Origin: an uncultured Clostridia bacterium
Lineage (GTDB): Bacteria; Bacillota; Clostridia; Christensenellales; UBA1242
Length of the DNA: 46,585 nucleotides
Assembly: GCA_944349415.1 (NCBI GenBank)
Contig: CALVMX010000006.1
Coordinates: 1 to 46,585 of the forward strand
Direction: 5' to 3'
A program made the translations under genes and the position numbers. The notes below the pieces were generated by a model. It was not told where the DNA came from, made no database searches, and saw only the letters and a program-made list of their open reading frames with translations. Shown here in pieces: positions 25,948 to 34,483 of the stretch (positions are counted from its first letter, which is position 1; the number at the start of each line of letters is the position of its first letter).

Positions 25948-27606
25948 ATGAACAATAATAAATTAAAAATCACCTTCTTAGGCGGTGTAGGTGAAATCGG
26001 AAAAAATATGACCGCCTTTGAGTATGGCAACGAGATTATTGTTGTCGATGCAGGACTAACTTTTCCTGATGATGACTTGCCAGGAATTGATATTGTTGTT
26101 CCAGACATTTCTTATCTTGTGGCAAACAAAGATAAAGTCAAAGCTATCATTCTAACACACGGTCACGAGGACCATATAGGAGGGTTGCCTTTCGTTTTAG
26201 ACCAAATTAAAGCACCGATTTATGGCAGTCGACTAACTTTAGCACTTGTGGAAAACAAAATGAAAGAATATCCAAAAGTGCAATATAAAGCAATAACTGT
26301 TAAACCTAAAAACATATTAAAAATTGGACCATTTGCTGTTGAATTTATTAAAGTTTCACATTCTATCGCAGGCTCGCTCGCTCTTTGTATTTCTACACCA
26401 GTTGGCAATGTTATTCACACTGGTGACTTTAAAATTGATTTCGAACCAATTGATGGAGTTATGACAGACCTTCAAAGATTTGGAGAACTTGGCAAAAAAG
26501 GAGTAAATTTACTTCTTTGCGAAAGCACAAACGTTTGCCGAAAAGGATACTCTATGAGTGAAAAGTCAGTTGGACGTGCACTTGAGGAAATATTTGAAAA
26601 GCACACAAAAAATAGAATTTTTGTTGCCACTTTTGCCTCAAACATTCATAGACTTCAGCAAATCTTAAATCTCGCTGAAAAATTCGGAAGAAAGGTGGCT
26701 TTTACTGGCAGAAGTATGATAAACATTTCTGAAGTTGGACTTAAAATAGGTGAAATAAGTTTCGATAAGAAAAATTTAATCGATATTGATAAAATTGACA
26801 AATATGCAGATAATGAACTTCTTATTGTTACAACCGGTAGTCAAGGTGAACCAATGAGTGCTTTGACAAGAATGGCAGCGGGAGATTTTAAAGGCATAAA
26901 GATAGGAGAAAATGACCTTATTGTTATGTCATCTTCGCCAATTCCTGGAAACGAGAAGGGGGTTTATAATGTCATAAATTCGCTTTATCAAAAAGGTGCA
27001 GATGTCATTTATGATGAACTTTCTGATGTTCATGCATCAGGTCACGCTTGTCAAGAAGAAATAAAAATCATCCACTCTCTTTGCAAACCTAAGTTTTTTA
27101 TGCCAATTCACGGTGAATATAGGCATTTGAGAATGCACAAACAACTTGCTATGAATTTAGGAATGGATGAAAGAAACATTATACTTCCAACACTTGGTAT
27201 GCAAGTAGAATTATCGCCAAATGGTATGCGTAAATCTGGTGTTGTCACAGCAGGTCAAAGACTTATTGACGGTTACGGAATTGGAGATATGGATAGTAAT
27301 GTTCTTCGAGAAAGAAAACAACTTGCTGAGGACGGCATTTGCGTGGTTATTGTGAACATTAATAACGTATCTGGAAGTGTTTCAGGCGATCCATTCATTA
27401 TCACTCGTGGTGTTGTTTATCAAGACGAAGCGGAGGCTTTCGTTCAAGATGCAAAAAATATGATTATTGCCTCTTTGAAAGAGCAAGATTTAAGAGGAGC
27501 GGAGCCTTCTGTTATCAAAAATACAATAAGACACAATGTTTCTAACTTTATTTTCAAAAGAACAAAACGTCGTCCAATGATACTTGCCATTGTCCTTCTC
27601 GACTAA
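25948..27606 (+). CDS. rnjA: Ribonuclease J
   Basis: Metallo-beta-lactamase-fold RNase with endonuclease and 5' exonuclease activity, central to mRNA turnover and rRNA maturation in Bacillota. It has the zinc motif HGHEDH (H71, H73, D75, H76), HTGDFKID (about residue 156), the beta-CASP segment with GRSMI, and a third motif PIHGEYRHL (about residue 387-395). 552 residues is normal. The start is ATG 25948 after AAAAGGAG (25935-25942); a GTG at 25918 lacks such a site. No second RNase J paralogue is in the window. Confidence 0.95.
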   Translation: MNNNKLKITFLGGVGEIGKNMTAFEYGNEIIVVDAGLTFPDDDLPGIDIVVPDISYLVANKDKVKAIILTHGHEDHIGGLPFVLDQIKAPIYGSRLTLALVENKMKEYPKVQYKAITVKPKNILKIGPFAVEFIKVSHSIAGSLALCISTPVGNVIHTGDFKIDFEPIDGVMTDLQRFGELGKKGVNLLLCESTNVCRKGYSMSEKSVGRALEEIFEKHTKNRIFVATFASNIHRLQQILNLAEKFGRKVAFTGRSMINISEVGLKIGEISFDKKNLIDIDKIDKYADNELLIVTTGSQGEPMSALTRMAAGDFKGIKIGENDLIVMSSSPIPGNEKGVYNVINSLYQKGADVIYDELSDVHASGHACQEEIKIIHSLCKPKFFMPIHGEYRHLRMHKQLAMNLGMDERNIILPTLGMQVELSPNGMRKSGVVTAGQRLIDGYGIGDMDSNVLRERKQLAEDGICVVIVNINNVSGSVSGDPFIITRGVVYQDEAEAFVQDAKNMIIASLKEQDLRGAEPSVIKNTIRHNVSNFIFKRTKRRPMILAIVLLD

Positions 27607-27768
27607 GTGACACTTTCTAGATTCTAACAAATTTGGTTTTAAAATTAGGCAAAATAATAAACAGAACTAAAACATACATCCAAACGTGGTTTGGTGACTG
27701 TGACACTTTCTAGGCTAGTAAATTTGGTTTTAAAATTAGGCAAAATAATAAACAGAACCAAAAACATA
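27607..27768. repeat. Two tandem copies of a ~60-nt sequence after rnjA
   Basis: Copy 1 starts at 27607, one base after the rnjA stop; copy 2 starts at 27700. Both start with GTGACACTTTCTAG and share a near-identical 39-nt block (27629-27667 and 27720-27758). The two differ by an 8- versus 6-nt piece between these blocks. Copy 2 is inside the probable 5' part of the methyltransferase gene. A small palindrome CCAAAC-GTG-GTTTGG (27680-27694) sits between them. Confidence 0.8.
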
Positions 27769-28419
27769 TACTTAGAAGTGCTTAAGCAAAAAATTAAACT
27801 TTATTTGTTGATAAAAATAATAGATTTAAAATTTATGGAAAAGAAAGAAGATTTTAAAGGCTTTAATAAAGATGAGTATGTTCCCATTCTTCGTGATGAG
27901 AGCATATCTTTTCTTTATGATTTAGCAAAAAAACTTCAACCTAAAACAATTTTGGAAATTGGAACATATATTGGCTATTCTGCTTCTATATTGCTTTCAA
28001 GTTCGCCAAATTGCACACTAGATACTGTGGAAATTAAAGAGGAAAATGCAAATTTAGCACGTGAAAATTTGAAAAACTTTGGCGAGCGAGCAAAAGTCTT
28101 TTGCCAAGATGCCAAAGATTTCATAGAAACTAAGCTTAAAGAAAAAAAGAAATATGATTTCATATTTCTTGATGGACCAAAAGGACAATATATTAGATAT
28201 TTACCAATTCTAAAAGAATTGCTTGAAAGTGGAGGAGTCTTAGTTGCAGACAATGTTTATTTTCATGGAATGGTTAAAATGGAAGGGAAAATCCCACATA
28301 AACATAGGTCAATAGTAAATAACTTAAGACAATTTATTAATGAAATTTCTATAGATTCTAATTTACAAACCACTATTTACGATATAGGCGACGGAATTAG
28401 TGTTAGTTATAAAAATTAA
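27691..28419 (+). CDS. O-methyltransferase family protein (class I SAM), start uncertain
   Basis: Cytoplasmic SAM-dependent methyltransferase of the YrrM/catechol-O-methyltransferase-like family. Motif I is ILEIGTYIGYSAS, then the acidic TVEIKEE at the end of strand 2, KYDFIFLDGPKGQY, and GGVLVADNVYFHGMV. Family members start with a YLExL helix followed by ~35 residues, and a YLEVL segment here lies upstream of the ATG at 27835. The true start is thus probably upstream, at one of the TTG/GTG codons between 27691 and 27724, but none has a good ribosome-binding site. The second copy of the downstream-of-rnjA repeat covers this region, so the 5' end may have been rearranged. The substrate is unknown. 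Confidence 0.7.
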   Translation: MVTVTLSRLVNLVLKLGKIINRTKNIYLEVLKQKIKLYLLIKIIDLKFMEKKEDFKGFNKDEYVPILRDESISFLYDLAKKLQPKTILEIGTYIGYSASILLSSSPNCTLDTVEIKEENANLARENLKNFGERAKVFCQDAKDFIETKLKEKKKYDFIFLDGPKGQYIRYLPILKELLESGGVLVADNVYFHGMVKMEGKIPHKHRSIVNNLRQFINEISIDSNLQTTIYDIGDGISVSYKN

Positions 28420-28437
28420 CAATATTTTGTATAATAT

Positions 28438-28465
28438 AAAAAGTGCTATACAAGCACTTTTTTAT
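28438..28465. terminator. Terminator between convergent genes
   Basis: AAAAAGTGCT (28438-28447) pairs with AGCACTTTTT (28453-28462) around ATACA. T runs occur on both sides, so it can serve both the methyltransferase gene and the leftward diesterase gene. Confidence 0.8.
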
Positions 28466-28505
28466 TTTTTGATAATTTTATTAATGAATAAAAATTAATT
28501 AAAGA

Positions 28506-29237
28506 TTATATCTCTGGAACAAAATTTTCAAATATTATATTATCGCAATATTTTACAACTTTCAAATATTCCTCTTTGCTTCTTAAAGTCCATGCAAGAA
28601 GAGGGATATCTTTATATTTCTTCACATATCGATTTGGGAGAGCAGTGTATTCATATGAAATAAAATTTGGTTGACTTACATTTTTATTAAAAGATAGTCT
28701 TTTAAGCAATATTTTTTTAAACCAAGCCAATTTTTCACCTTTAAAACTTCCAGAAAGTTGACCACGTAAAATGTTTGGGGCATGATTCTTAAAGTATTGC
28801 AAAGAAAATGGATTAAAGGACTGCACTGCGAATTCGCCATTGTAGTTTTTAAGCAAATCAATTACTTTTTGCTCCAATTTTCCAACTTTTTGAGTGTTCT
28901 TTATTTCTATCAAAAGTGGAGTTCTGCCATCAACAAGTTTTAAGACCTCTTCAAAGGTTGGAATATGTTCTTTTGTTCCTTTAAGCTTTAAAACTTTTAG
29001 GTCGTTTTTATTTAAAAACTTAATATAGCCATCGTTCCCTGTCATTCGAGACAAAGAGTTATCGTGAAAAACAACCACAGTTTCATCTGCAAGTAGTTGA
29101 ACATCAAGTTCAATAGCAAAACCTTTTTCAATTGCTTTGGAAAATGCAGCAAGTGAATTTTCTGGTGTGTTTTTATCATGGAGTCCACGATGAGCTATCG
29201 GCATTTCTACAAGCCAAGATTTAAATATATCTTCCAT
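28506..29237 (-). CDS. Glycerophosphodiester phosphodiesterase
   Basis: TIM-barrel enzyme hydrolysing deacylated phospholipids to glycerol-3-phosphate and an alcohol. It shows AHRGLHDKNTPENSLAAF (H16, R17), ELDVQL (E43, D45), FHDNSLSRMTG (H58, D59), and IEIKN (about residue 110). 243 residues is normal for the cytoplasmic UgpQ-like type; no signal peptide. AGAGGTAAAG precedes the ATG. Confidence 0.92.
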   Translation of the reverse strand: MEDIFKSWLVEMPIAHRGLHDKNTPENSLAAFSKAIEKGFAIELDVQLLADETVVVFHDNSLSRMTGNDGYIKFLNKNDLKVLKLKGTKEHIPTFEEVLKLVDGRTPLLIEIKNTQKVGKLEQKVIDLLKNYNGEFAVQSFNPFSLQYFKNHAPNILRGQLSGSFKGEKLAWFKKILLKRLSFNKNVSQPNFISYEYTALPNRYVKKYKDIPLLAWTLRSKEEYLKVVKYCDNIIFENFVPEI

Positions 29238-29380
29238 AACTTTACCTCTTTAAGTAAATAAAATTTACAATTTTTGTAAGTAATAAAAGCAAAATTTATT
29301 CTATTAATATAACTATATTTTCATTTTAACGCATTTATTCAACTTTGTCAAATAGATTTGGAATATATAAGCAAAAATTA

Positions 29381-32300
29381 TCAATTTTCATTATTAAACG
29401 CTTTCAAAGTTTCAAGTCTATTTTGTGCATCCTCTCTACTTTTATTTATAATTTCTTCCGCTTCTTCTTTTTTAAGTTCTTTGATAGCAGAGAAACGAGT
29501 TTCGCCGTCCAAATATTCTTCATACTTTGAAAAATCTGACGTTGAATCTATATGAACAACATTTTCATTTGGGTTATATCTAACTAGTGCCCAGTAACCA
29601 CATTCGACAGCCTTTTTCATTTCATTCATAGTTTCAGACATATCAAATCCGTGATTAACACAAGGCGAGTAGGCAACAATTATGCTTGGGCCGTTGAAAG
29701 CTTCAGCCTCTTTAAAGGCTTTTATACATTGAGCCATATTTGCACCAAGGCTAACTTCAGCAACATAGCAATTTTTTGAGGCGATAGCAAGAGAGACTAA
29801 ATCTTTTTTCTTTGTCTTTTTGCCAGCACTGGCAAATTTAACCATAGCACCGCGAGGAGTAGATTTACTTGCTTGACCGCCAGTGTTGGAATAGACTTCG
29901 GTGTCTAGAACCAAAATATTGACATTTTCATTGGAATTTAAAACATGGTCAAGACCGCCATAGCCTATATCATATGCCCAGCCGTCGCCACCGATAATCC
30001 AAACACTTTGATCAGGATTTGTGAAAGCAGTGCCTAGTTTCATGCCAAGACCAAACTCCGCATTATCTTCAAACAAACTATTTGCCCAAGCAGGTCCTCG
30101 TCCGTTTTCATCTTTAAAATATGGGCAAGAAGGGAAGGAGCCACCGTAAATACTTGAACAACCTGTTGCGTTTGCAATTAACATTTTCTCGCCAAACAGC
30201 ATGGTGGCGAGTTTGATATAAGGAGTTTCTCCACAGCCACCGCATGCACCAGAAAATCCAAAATAGCAATCTTTAAACTGCAAACCTTTAGGAAAATCTG
30301 TGGAAAATGGTGTGTTTTTCTCTGTTTTGAGACCGCGACAGAAATAATAGTTTTTCTTTTCTTCTTCCATTATTTCGTTCGCCATATGCATAACAAGCGC
30401 TTTGTTTGGAGCAGGGCAGACATTGGCACAAACACCACAACCTGTGCAGTCCTCAGGAGACACTTGCACGCGATAAAGATAGCCATTCATACCCATAGCT
30501 TTACTAAATTCCACTTCTTTAATGCTTTCCGCTTTGACCAGAACAACTTTAATTGCGTTGTGTGGGCAAGAAAGTATGCATTGACCGCATTGAATACAAT
30601 TTTTTGGAAGATATTTAGGCAAGTGTGCCGCAAAGCCTCGTTTTTCAAAATCGGCGGTTCCTTGTGGGACCTTACCACTTTTATCAAATGCAGATACAGG
30701 GATTTTATCACCCTCTAAACGTTCTATACTCTTCATTATCGTCTGATAAAACTGATCGCCAAAGTTTTTGGCATTTGGCTTTTCATCATTAAAAGTAAAT
30801 TTGGAGATATCGACTTCTTCAATTTTATCTTTTGCTTCTTCCATAGCTTTCAAATTTTGATTAACAATTTTCTGACCTTTCTTTCCATAGGTAATTTTGA
30901 CGTATTTTTCTATTTCAGAATATGCAGTTTCAAAATCTATTATCTTTGAAGCCTTAAAGAGAGCAGTTTGCATAATAATGTTAATTTTATTTTTTAAACC
31001 AACTTTTTCACTTATTTTTTGAGCGTTTATAACAAACAATTTGGCTTTTTTATCTTGTAAAGTCTTTTTGTAATGATTAGGTAAGACTTTATCAATTTCT
31101 TCTGCTGAAAAGATGGAATTTATTAAAACGACACCTTTTTCTTTCAAACCTTCAAGACAGTCATAGCGATGCACGAAGGAAAAGTTATTAATTGTGATTA
31201 TGTCGGCATTTTTTACTAGATAAGCACTTAAAATTGGAGTGTCAGAAACACGGATATGAGATTTAGTTAAACTGCCAGATTTTTTGCTGTCATATTCAAA
31301 ATATCCTTGAACATATTTATCTAGTTCTTCGCCTAAAATCTTTATTGTGCTTTTACTTGCAGAAACTGTTCCGTCAGAGCCAAGTCCAAAAAATTTCATT
31401 TCAAAATTCTTGTTTTTTGGATGATATTCAATTTCTTTTAATGAAGAATGAGACACATCATCATCAATTCCAACCGTGAAAAAGTTTTTCTTAACATCAA
31501 AATTTTCTATAATAGACACCACCATATTTGGAGTGAAATCTTTTCCACCAAGTCCATATCGACCACCTAAAACCTCAATATTAGAATTCTTTAAAGCAGA
31601 GGTAACATCAAGATAAAGCGGGTCATATGCACCAAATTCTCTTGTTCTATCAAGAGTAGTCACAATTTTGCAATTTTGAGGCAATATTTTTTTAAACTCT
31701 TCATACATAAATGGACGATATAGGTGAACTTTAATAAGTCCGACATCTTTAAATTTTGTGTCTTTCAATGTTTCTTCTATAGTTTCGCATGAAGATGCCA
31801 TACTAACAATAACTTTTTCAGCATTTTTATTTCCAACGTATTCAAAAGGAGAATATGAACGACCAACCACCTTTTTGAAATCTTTTAAAATGTCTTTTAA
31901 AGTTTTGTAAATATTCTCGTAAGTAGGGGCACTGGCCTCACGATTCTGGAAGAAAACATCTGGATTTTGTGCTGTGCCTTTTTGATAAGGAGAGACGGAA
32001 TTTAAAGCATTTTTTCTAAATTCTTCTATTTCTTTTTGTGGTAATAAGGCTTTTATTTGGTCGTCAGAGATTACTTCAATTTTTTGAATTTCATGAGAAG
32101 TTCTAAAGCCATCAAAAAAATGAACAACAGGAAGAGAGGTCTTTATGGCAATTAGATGAGCGATAAGAGCAAAATCATGTGCTTCTTGCACTGAATTTGA
32201 GCATAACAAAATAGCTCCAGTTTGACGAATCGCCATGACATCGCTATGGTCGCCGAAAATAGACAGTGCATGTGTTGCCACAGTTCTTGCGGCGACATGC

Positions 32301-32617
32301 AAAACTGCTGGCAAATGTTCGCCAGCCATTTTATATAGATTTGGTATCATCAAGAGTAGCCCTTGGCTTGAAGTGAAAGTTGTGGAGAGAGCGCCAGTCG
32401 ACAAACTTCCATGAAGCGTGCCGGAAGCTCCGCCTTCTGACTGCATTTCCACCAAAATAGGTTGTTTTCCAAAAATATTGGTTTTACCTTTGCTCAGCTC
32501 GCCGTCGCAATATTCCGCCATTGGAGAGGATGGAGTGATAGGGTATATTGGAATAACTTCCGAAAGTTTATACGCCACCATTCCAACGGCGGTATTTCCG
32601 TCCACTGTTTTCTTCAT
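29381..32617 (-). CDS. nifJ: Pyruvate:ferredoxin (flavodoxin) oxidoreductase
   Basis: Homodimeric anaerobic enzyme converting pyruvate, CoA and oxidised ferredoxin to acetyl-CoA and CO2. Domain I begins with the DGNTAVGMVAYKLSE pattern and IYPITPSSPMAE (YPITPSS). The two-cluster ferredoxin domain has CIQCGQCILSCP (about 674-685) and CTGCGVCANVCP (about 724-735). The cysteine-rich region ACGGCGE (about 795) and the TPP motif GGDGWAYDIGYGG (about 874-886) follow. At 1078 residues it is ~100 shorter than usual; between NAEFGLGM and WIIGGDGW only ~14 residues are left, where other enzymes have a helical insertion. All catalytic motifs remain. AAAGGAG precedes the ATG. Confidence 0.94.
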   Translation of the reverse strand: MKKTVDGNTAVGMVAYKLSEVIPIYPITPSSPMAEYCDGELSKGKTNIFGKQPILVEMQSEGGASGTLHGSLSTGALSTTFTSSQGLLLMIPNLYKMAGEHLPAVLHVAARTVATHALSIFGDHSDVMAIRQTGAILLCSNSVQEAHDFALIAHLIAIKTSLPVVHFFDGFRTSHEIQKIEVISDDQIKALLPQKEIEEFRKNALNSVSPYQKGTAQNPDVFFQNREASAPTYENIYKTLKDILKDFKKVVGRSYSPFEYVGNKNAEKVIVSMASSCETIEETLKDTKFKDVGLIKVHLYRPFMYEEFKKILPQNCKIVTTLDRTREFGAYDPLYLDVTSALKNSNIEVLGGRYGLGGKDFTPNMVVSIIENFDVKKNFFTVGIDDDVSHSSLKEIEYHPKNKNFEMKFFGLGSDGTVSASKSTIKILGEELDKYVQGYFEYDSKKSGSLTKSHIRVSDTPILSAYLVKNADIITINNFSFVHRYDCLEGLKEKGVVLINSIFSAEEIDKVLPNHYKKTLQDKKAKLFVINAQKISEKVGLKNKINIIMQTALFKASKIIDFETAYSEIEKYVKITYGKKGQKIVNQNLKAMEEAKDKIEEVDISKFTFNDEKPNAKNFGDQFYQTIMKSIERLEGDKIPVSAFDKSGKVPQGTADFEKRGFAAHLPKYLPKNCIQCGQCILSCPHNAIKVVLVKAESIKEVEFSKAMGMNGYLYRVQVSPEDCTGCGVCANVCPAPNKALVMHMANEIMEEEKKNYYFCRGLKTEKNTPFSTDFPKGLQFKDCYFGFSGACGGCGETPYIKLATMLFGEKMLIANATGCSSIYGGSFPSCPYFKDENGRGPAWANSLFEDNAEFGLGMKLGTAFTNPDQSVWIIGGDGWAYDIGYGGLDHVLNSNENVNILVLDTEVYSNTGGQASKSTPRGAMVKFASAGKKTKKKDLVSLAIASKNCYVAEVSLGANMAQCIKAFKEAEAFNGPSIIVAYSPCVNHGFDMSETMNEMKKAVECGYWALVRYNPNENVVHIDSTSDFSKYEEYLDGETRFSAIKELKKEEAEEIINKSREDAQNRLETLKAFNNEN

Positions 32618-32739
32618 AAAATCTCCTTTAAAACTTTTAATATATGAAATATATTAATCTCATCAATTTAATTTTAAGTCTTTAAAAACATTTTGTCAAA
32701 CAAACAAATAATATTTGTTTTTATTTTTTTATAAATCAC

Positions 32740-32768
32740 TTTAAAAATCTTAAATTTTGTTGTATAAT
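32740..32768 (+). promoter_or_regulatory. Promoter abutting the truA ATG (leaderless candidate)
   Basis: TTTAAA (32740-32745), a 17-nt spacer and a perfect TATAAT (32763-32768). The ATG at 32775 follows after 6 nt and has no Shine-Dalgarno. Confidence 0.6.
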
Positions 32769-32774
32769 CAAACT

Positions 32775-33512
32775 ATGAAAAGAAAAATTTTGATGATAGT
32801 TGAATATAACGGCGCAAATTTTTATGGTTGGCAAAAACAAAAAGGAAAACGCACTGTGCAAGGAGAATTGGAAGAAAAAATCTCCTTTCTCACAAAAGAA
32901 GATGTTACGGTTGAGGGGAGCGGTAGAACTGATAAGGGAGTTCATGCTTTAAATCAGGTGGCAACAGTGGAAATCGAAAATAAAATACCACTAAAAAATT
33001 TTAAAACTGCTTTAAACAAACTTTTAAGCAATGACGTGGCTGTAAAAAAAGTGAGTTTAGCGAAATTAGACTTTCATCCTCGTTTTTCAGCAAAGAAAAA
33101 AACATATGAATATAGATTAGATATATCCAAGACAAAAAACGCGATAAACTATCAGCTTATAACGCATTATCCATACAAAATAAATTTAGAGAGAATGAAA
33201 AAGGCATCAAAGCTATTAATTGGAAAACATAACTTTAAAGCATTTTGCTCGGCGGACACGAATGTGACCAATTTTGAAAGAGAAATTTATGATATTTCCA
33301 TTAAAAAAGTGGGTAACATTTTGACATTTATAGTTACAGGAAATGGCTTCCTATACAATATGGTGCGAATTATTGTCGGCACACTTCTTGAAATAGATAA
33401 AGTGGGAGAAGAAAAAATTTTAAAAGCTTTTGAAAGCGGTAACCGGAATCTGCTTGGTAAAACCATGCCACCAAATGGGCTTTATCTCAAAAAAGTAGAC
33501 TACAATATATAG
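32775..33512 (+). CDS. truA: tRNA pseudouridine(38-40) synthase TruA
   Basis: Isomerises uridines 38-40 of the tRNA anticodon stem. It has VEYNGANFYGWQKQ (residues 9-22), the catalytic aspartate in GSGRTDKGVHA (D53), and the later NFKAFCS and FLYNMVRIIVGTLLE motifs. 245 residues is typical. A TTG at 32757 would extend it by six codons but lies across the -10 box. The ATG at 32775 coincides with the predicted transcription start. Confidence 0.94.
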   Translation: MKRKILMIVEYNGANFYGWQKQKGKRTVQGELEEKISFLTKEDVTVEGSGRTDKGVHALNQVATVEIENKIPLKNFKTALNKLLSNDVAVKKVSLAKLDFHPRFSAKKKTYEYRLDISKTKNAINYQLITHYPYKINLERMKKASKLLIGKHNFKAFCSADTNVTNFEREIYDISIKKVGNILTFIVTGNGFLYNMVRIIVGTLLEIDKVGEEKILKAFESGNRNLLGKTMPPNGLYLKKVDYNI

Positions 33513-33555
33513 GTAGTATGCAAATTAATATAGTTGCATAATACACTATATATAG
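33513..33555. other. Hairpins between convergent truA and the ART-like gene
   Basis: GTAGTATGCAA (33513-33523) pairs with TTGCATAATAC (33534-33544) with one mismatch, and ACTATATATAGT (33544-33555) is a perfect palindrome. Neither is followed by a T run, so terminator function is unsure. GCATACTAC of this hairpin recurs at 35227-35235. Confidence 0.4.
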
Positions 33556-33558
33556 TAA

Positions 33559-34314
33559 TTATTTACTATAATACTCATCAGCTTTAGCTCTAGATTCGAA
33601 TCTATTTAATTCACTTTCACTAGTTTTAACTATACTTCTATTTAAAATAATAAAGTTGTTTTCATTTTCTTTACTATCGTCTAGTATATAATTATATCCA
33701 AGTATAATGGCAAGTTTTGATTCGTCTTGACTTAAACATTTGATAAACCTTTCTTTTTCAATTTTAGGTAAATTATTTGTGAATTCTTGTAAAATTTCTA
33801 ATTTTTCTTTCACTGCCTTATTTGTAATGGTTTTACCTTTATAAAAGTCTGGATAAGCAAATAAACCACGTATATCAAACAATCTTTCATAGGTTATACC
33901 TGAATTTAATGAAATTTTAAACTTTAATATTTTATCTTCGTTTTCTTCGTGTTCTAGAAAACCTTCTGTATAACTAGTAGCAGTTGAATAATAGACAGAT
34001 GCAAAAATCCCGTTAATATAACCCATTCCTGAGTGATAACTTTTGTTGGTTAAAAAATCAACCATACTGGTAAAACGTTTTACACCTCTATATAATTCTA
34101 TTGTTTTGATTTTTTCATATTCCTGATCTTTTAGAATTGTAGGCAAACCATCGTATTCAAATATATGTATAATTTTATCAAAAATATCAAATGACATACG
34201 GCTTTCCATACTCAAGCTATATTCTTTATCTTGATATTGTTTATATATTTCATTAATACATTTTAACGTAAGTTCAAGCTTTTTTAAGTAATCATTTTTT
34301 TCGTCTTTAGTCAT
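33559..34314 (-). CDS. Putative ADP-ribosyltransferase-fold protein
   Basis: 251 residues, no signal peptide. The order of motifs resembles phage- and toxin-type ADP-ribosyltransferases: LYRGVKRF (R76, candidate NAD-binding Arg), MGYINGIFASVYYSTATSY (98-115; glycine-aromatic-Ser region and second helix), then LKFKISLNSGITYERLFD, and late LAIILGYNYI (201-210) and FIILNRSIVKTSESE (221-235). The final motif resembles the GYDAI...VVLNRS block of this group. The catalytic Glu cannot be assigned with certainty (E233/E235 or E143 are candidates). AGGAGA precedes the ATG. It stands alone between convergent truA and a divergent HD gene; no antitoxin-like neighbour is obvious. Confidence 0.5.
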   Translation of the reverse strand: MTKDEKNDYLKKLELTLKCINEIYKQYQDKEYSLSMESRMSFDIFDKIIHIFEYDGLPTILKDQEYEKIKTIELYRGVKRFTSMVDFLTNKSYHSGMGYINGIFASVYYSTATSYTEGFLEHEENEDKILKFKISLNSGITYERLFDIRGLFAYPDFYKGKTITNKAVKEKLEILQEFTNNLPKIEKERFIKCLSQDESKLAIILGYNYILDDSKENENNFIILNRSIVKTSESELNRFESRAKADEYYSK

Positions 34315-34334
34315 TTTTTTCTCCTATATAATTT

Positions 34335-34363
34335 ATTATACCATATTTTATATGGGTTTACAA
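34335..34363 (-). promoter_or_regulatory. Promoter of the ART-like gene
   Basis: On the minus strand TTGTAA (34363-34358), a 17-nt spacer and a perfect TATAAT (34340-34335). Confidence 0.65.
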
Positions 34364-34434
34364 TAAATTTTAACAAATATAAAGGTTATTTTAATGAAAA
34401 AATATGTTATATAGACAAAATGAATACATACTAC

Positions 34435-34463
34435 TTGAATTTAATTTTAAGTTGTGATAAAAT
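34435..34463 (+). promoter_or_regulatory. Extended -10 promoter of the HD-domain gene
   Basis: TTGAAT (34435-34440), a 17-nt spacer and TAAAAT (34458-34463) preceded by TGA. Confidence 0.6.
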
Positions 34464-34483
34464 AATATGCAGGAGTTGAATAT

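Noticed and set aside
30386..30718. Rightward ORF of 110 codons within the pyruvate:ferredoxin oxidoreductase gene
   Set aside because: Opposite the conserved ferredoxin domain; no ribosome-binding site or family features.
34425..34434. CATACTA considered as a second sigma-G-like -10 upstream of the HD gene
   Set aside because: No HATR-like -35 at 17-18 nt upstream, and a good SigA-type promoter with Shine-Dalgarno serves the gene.
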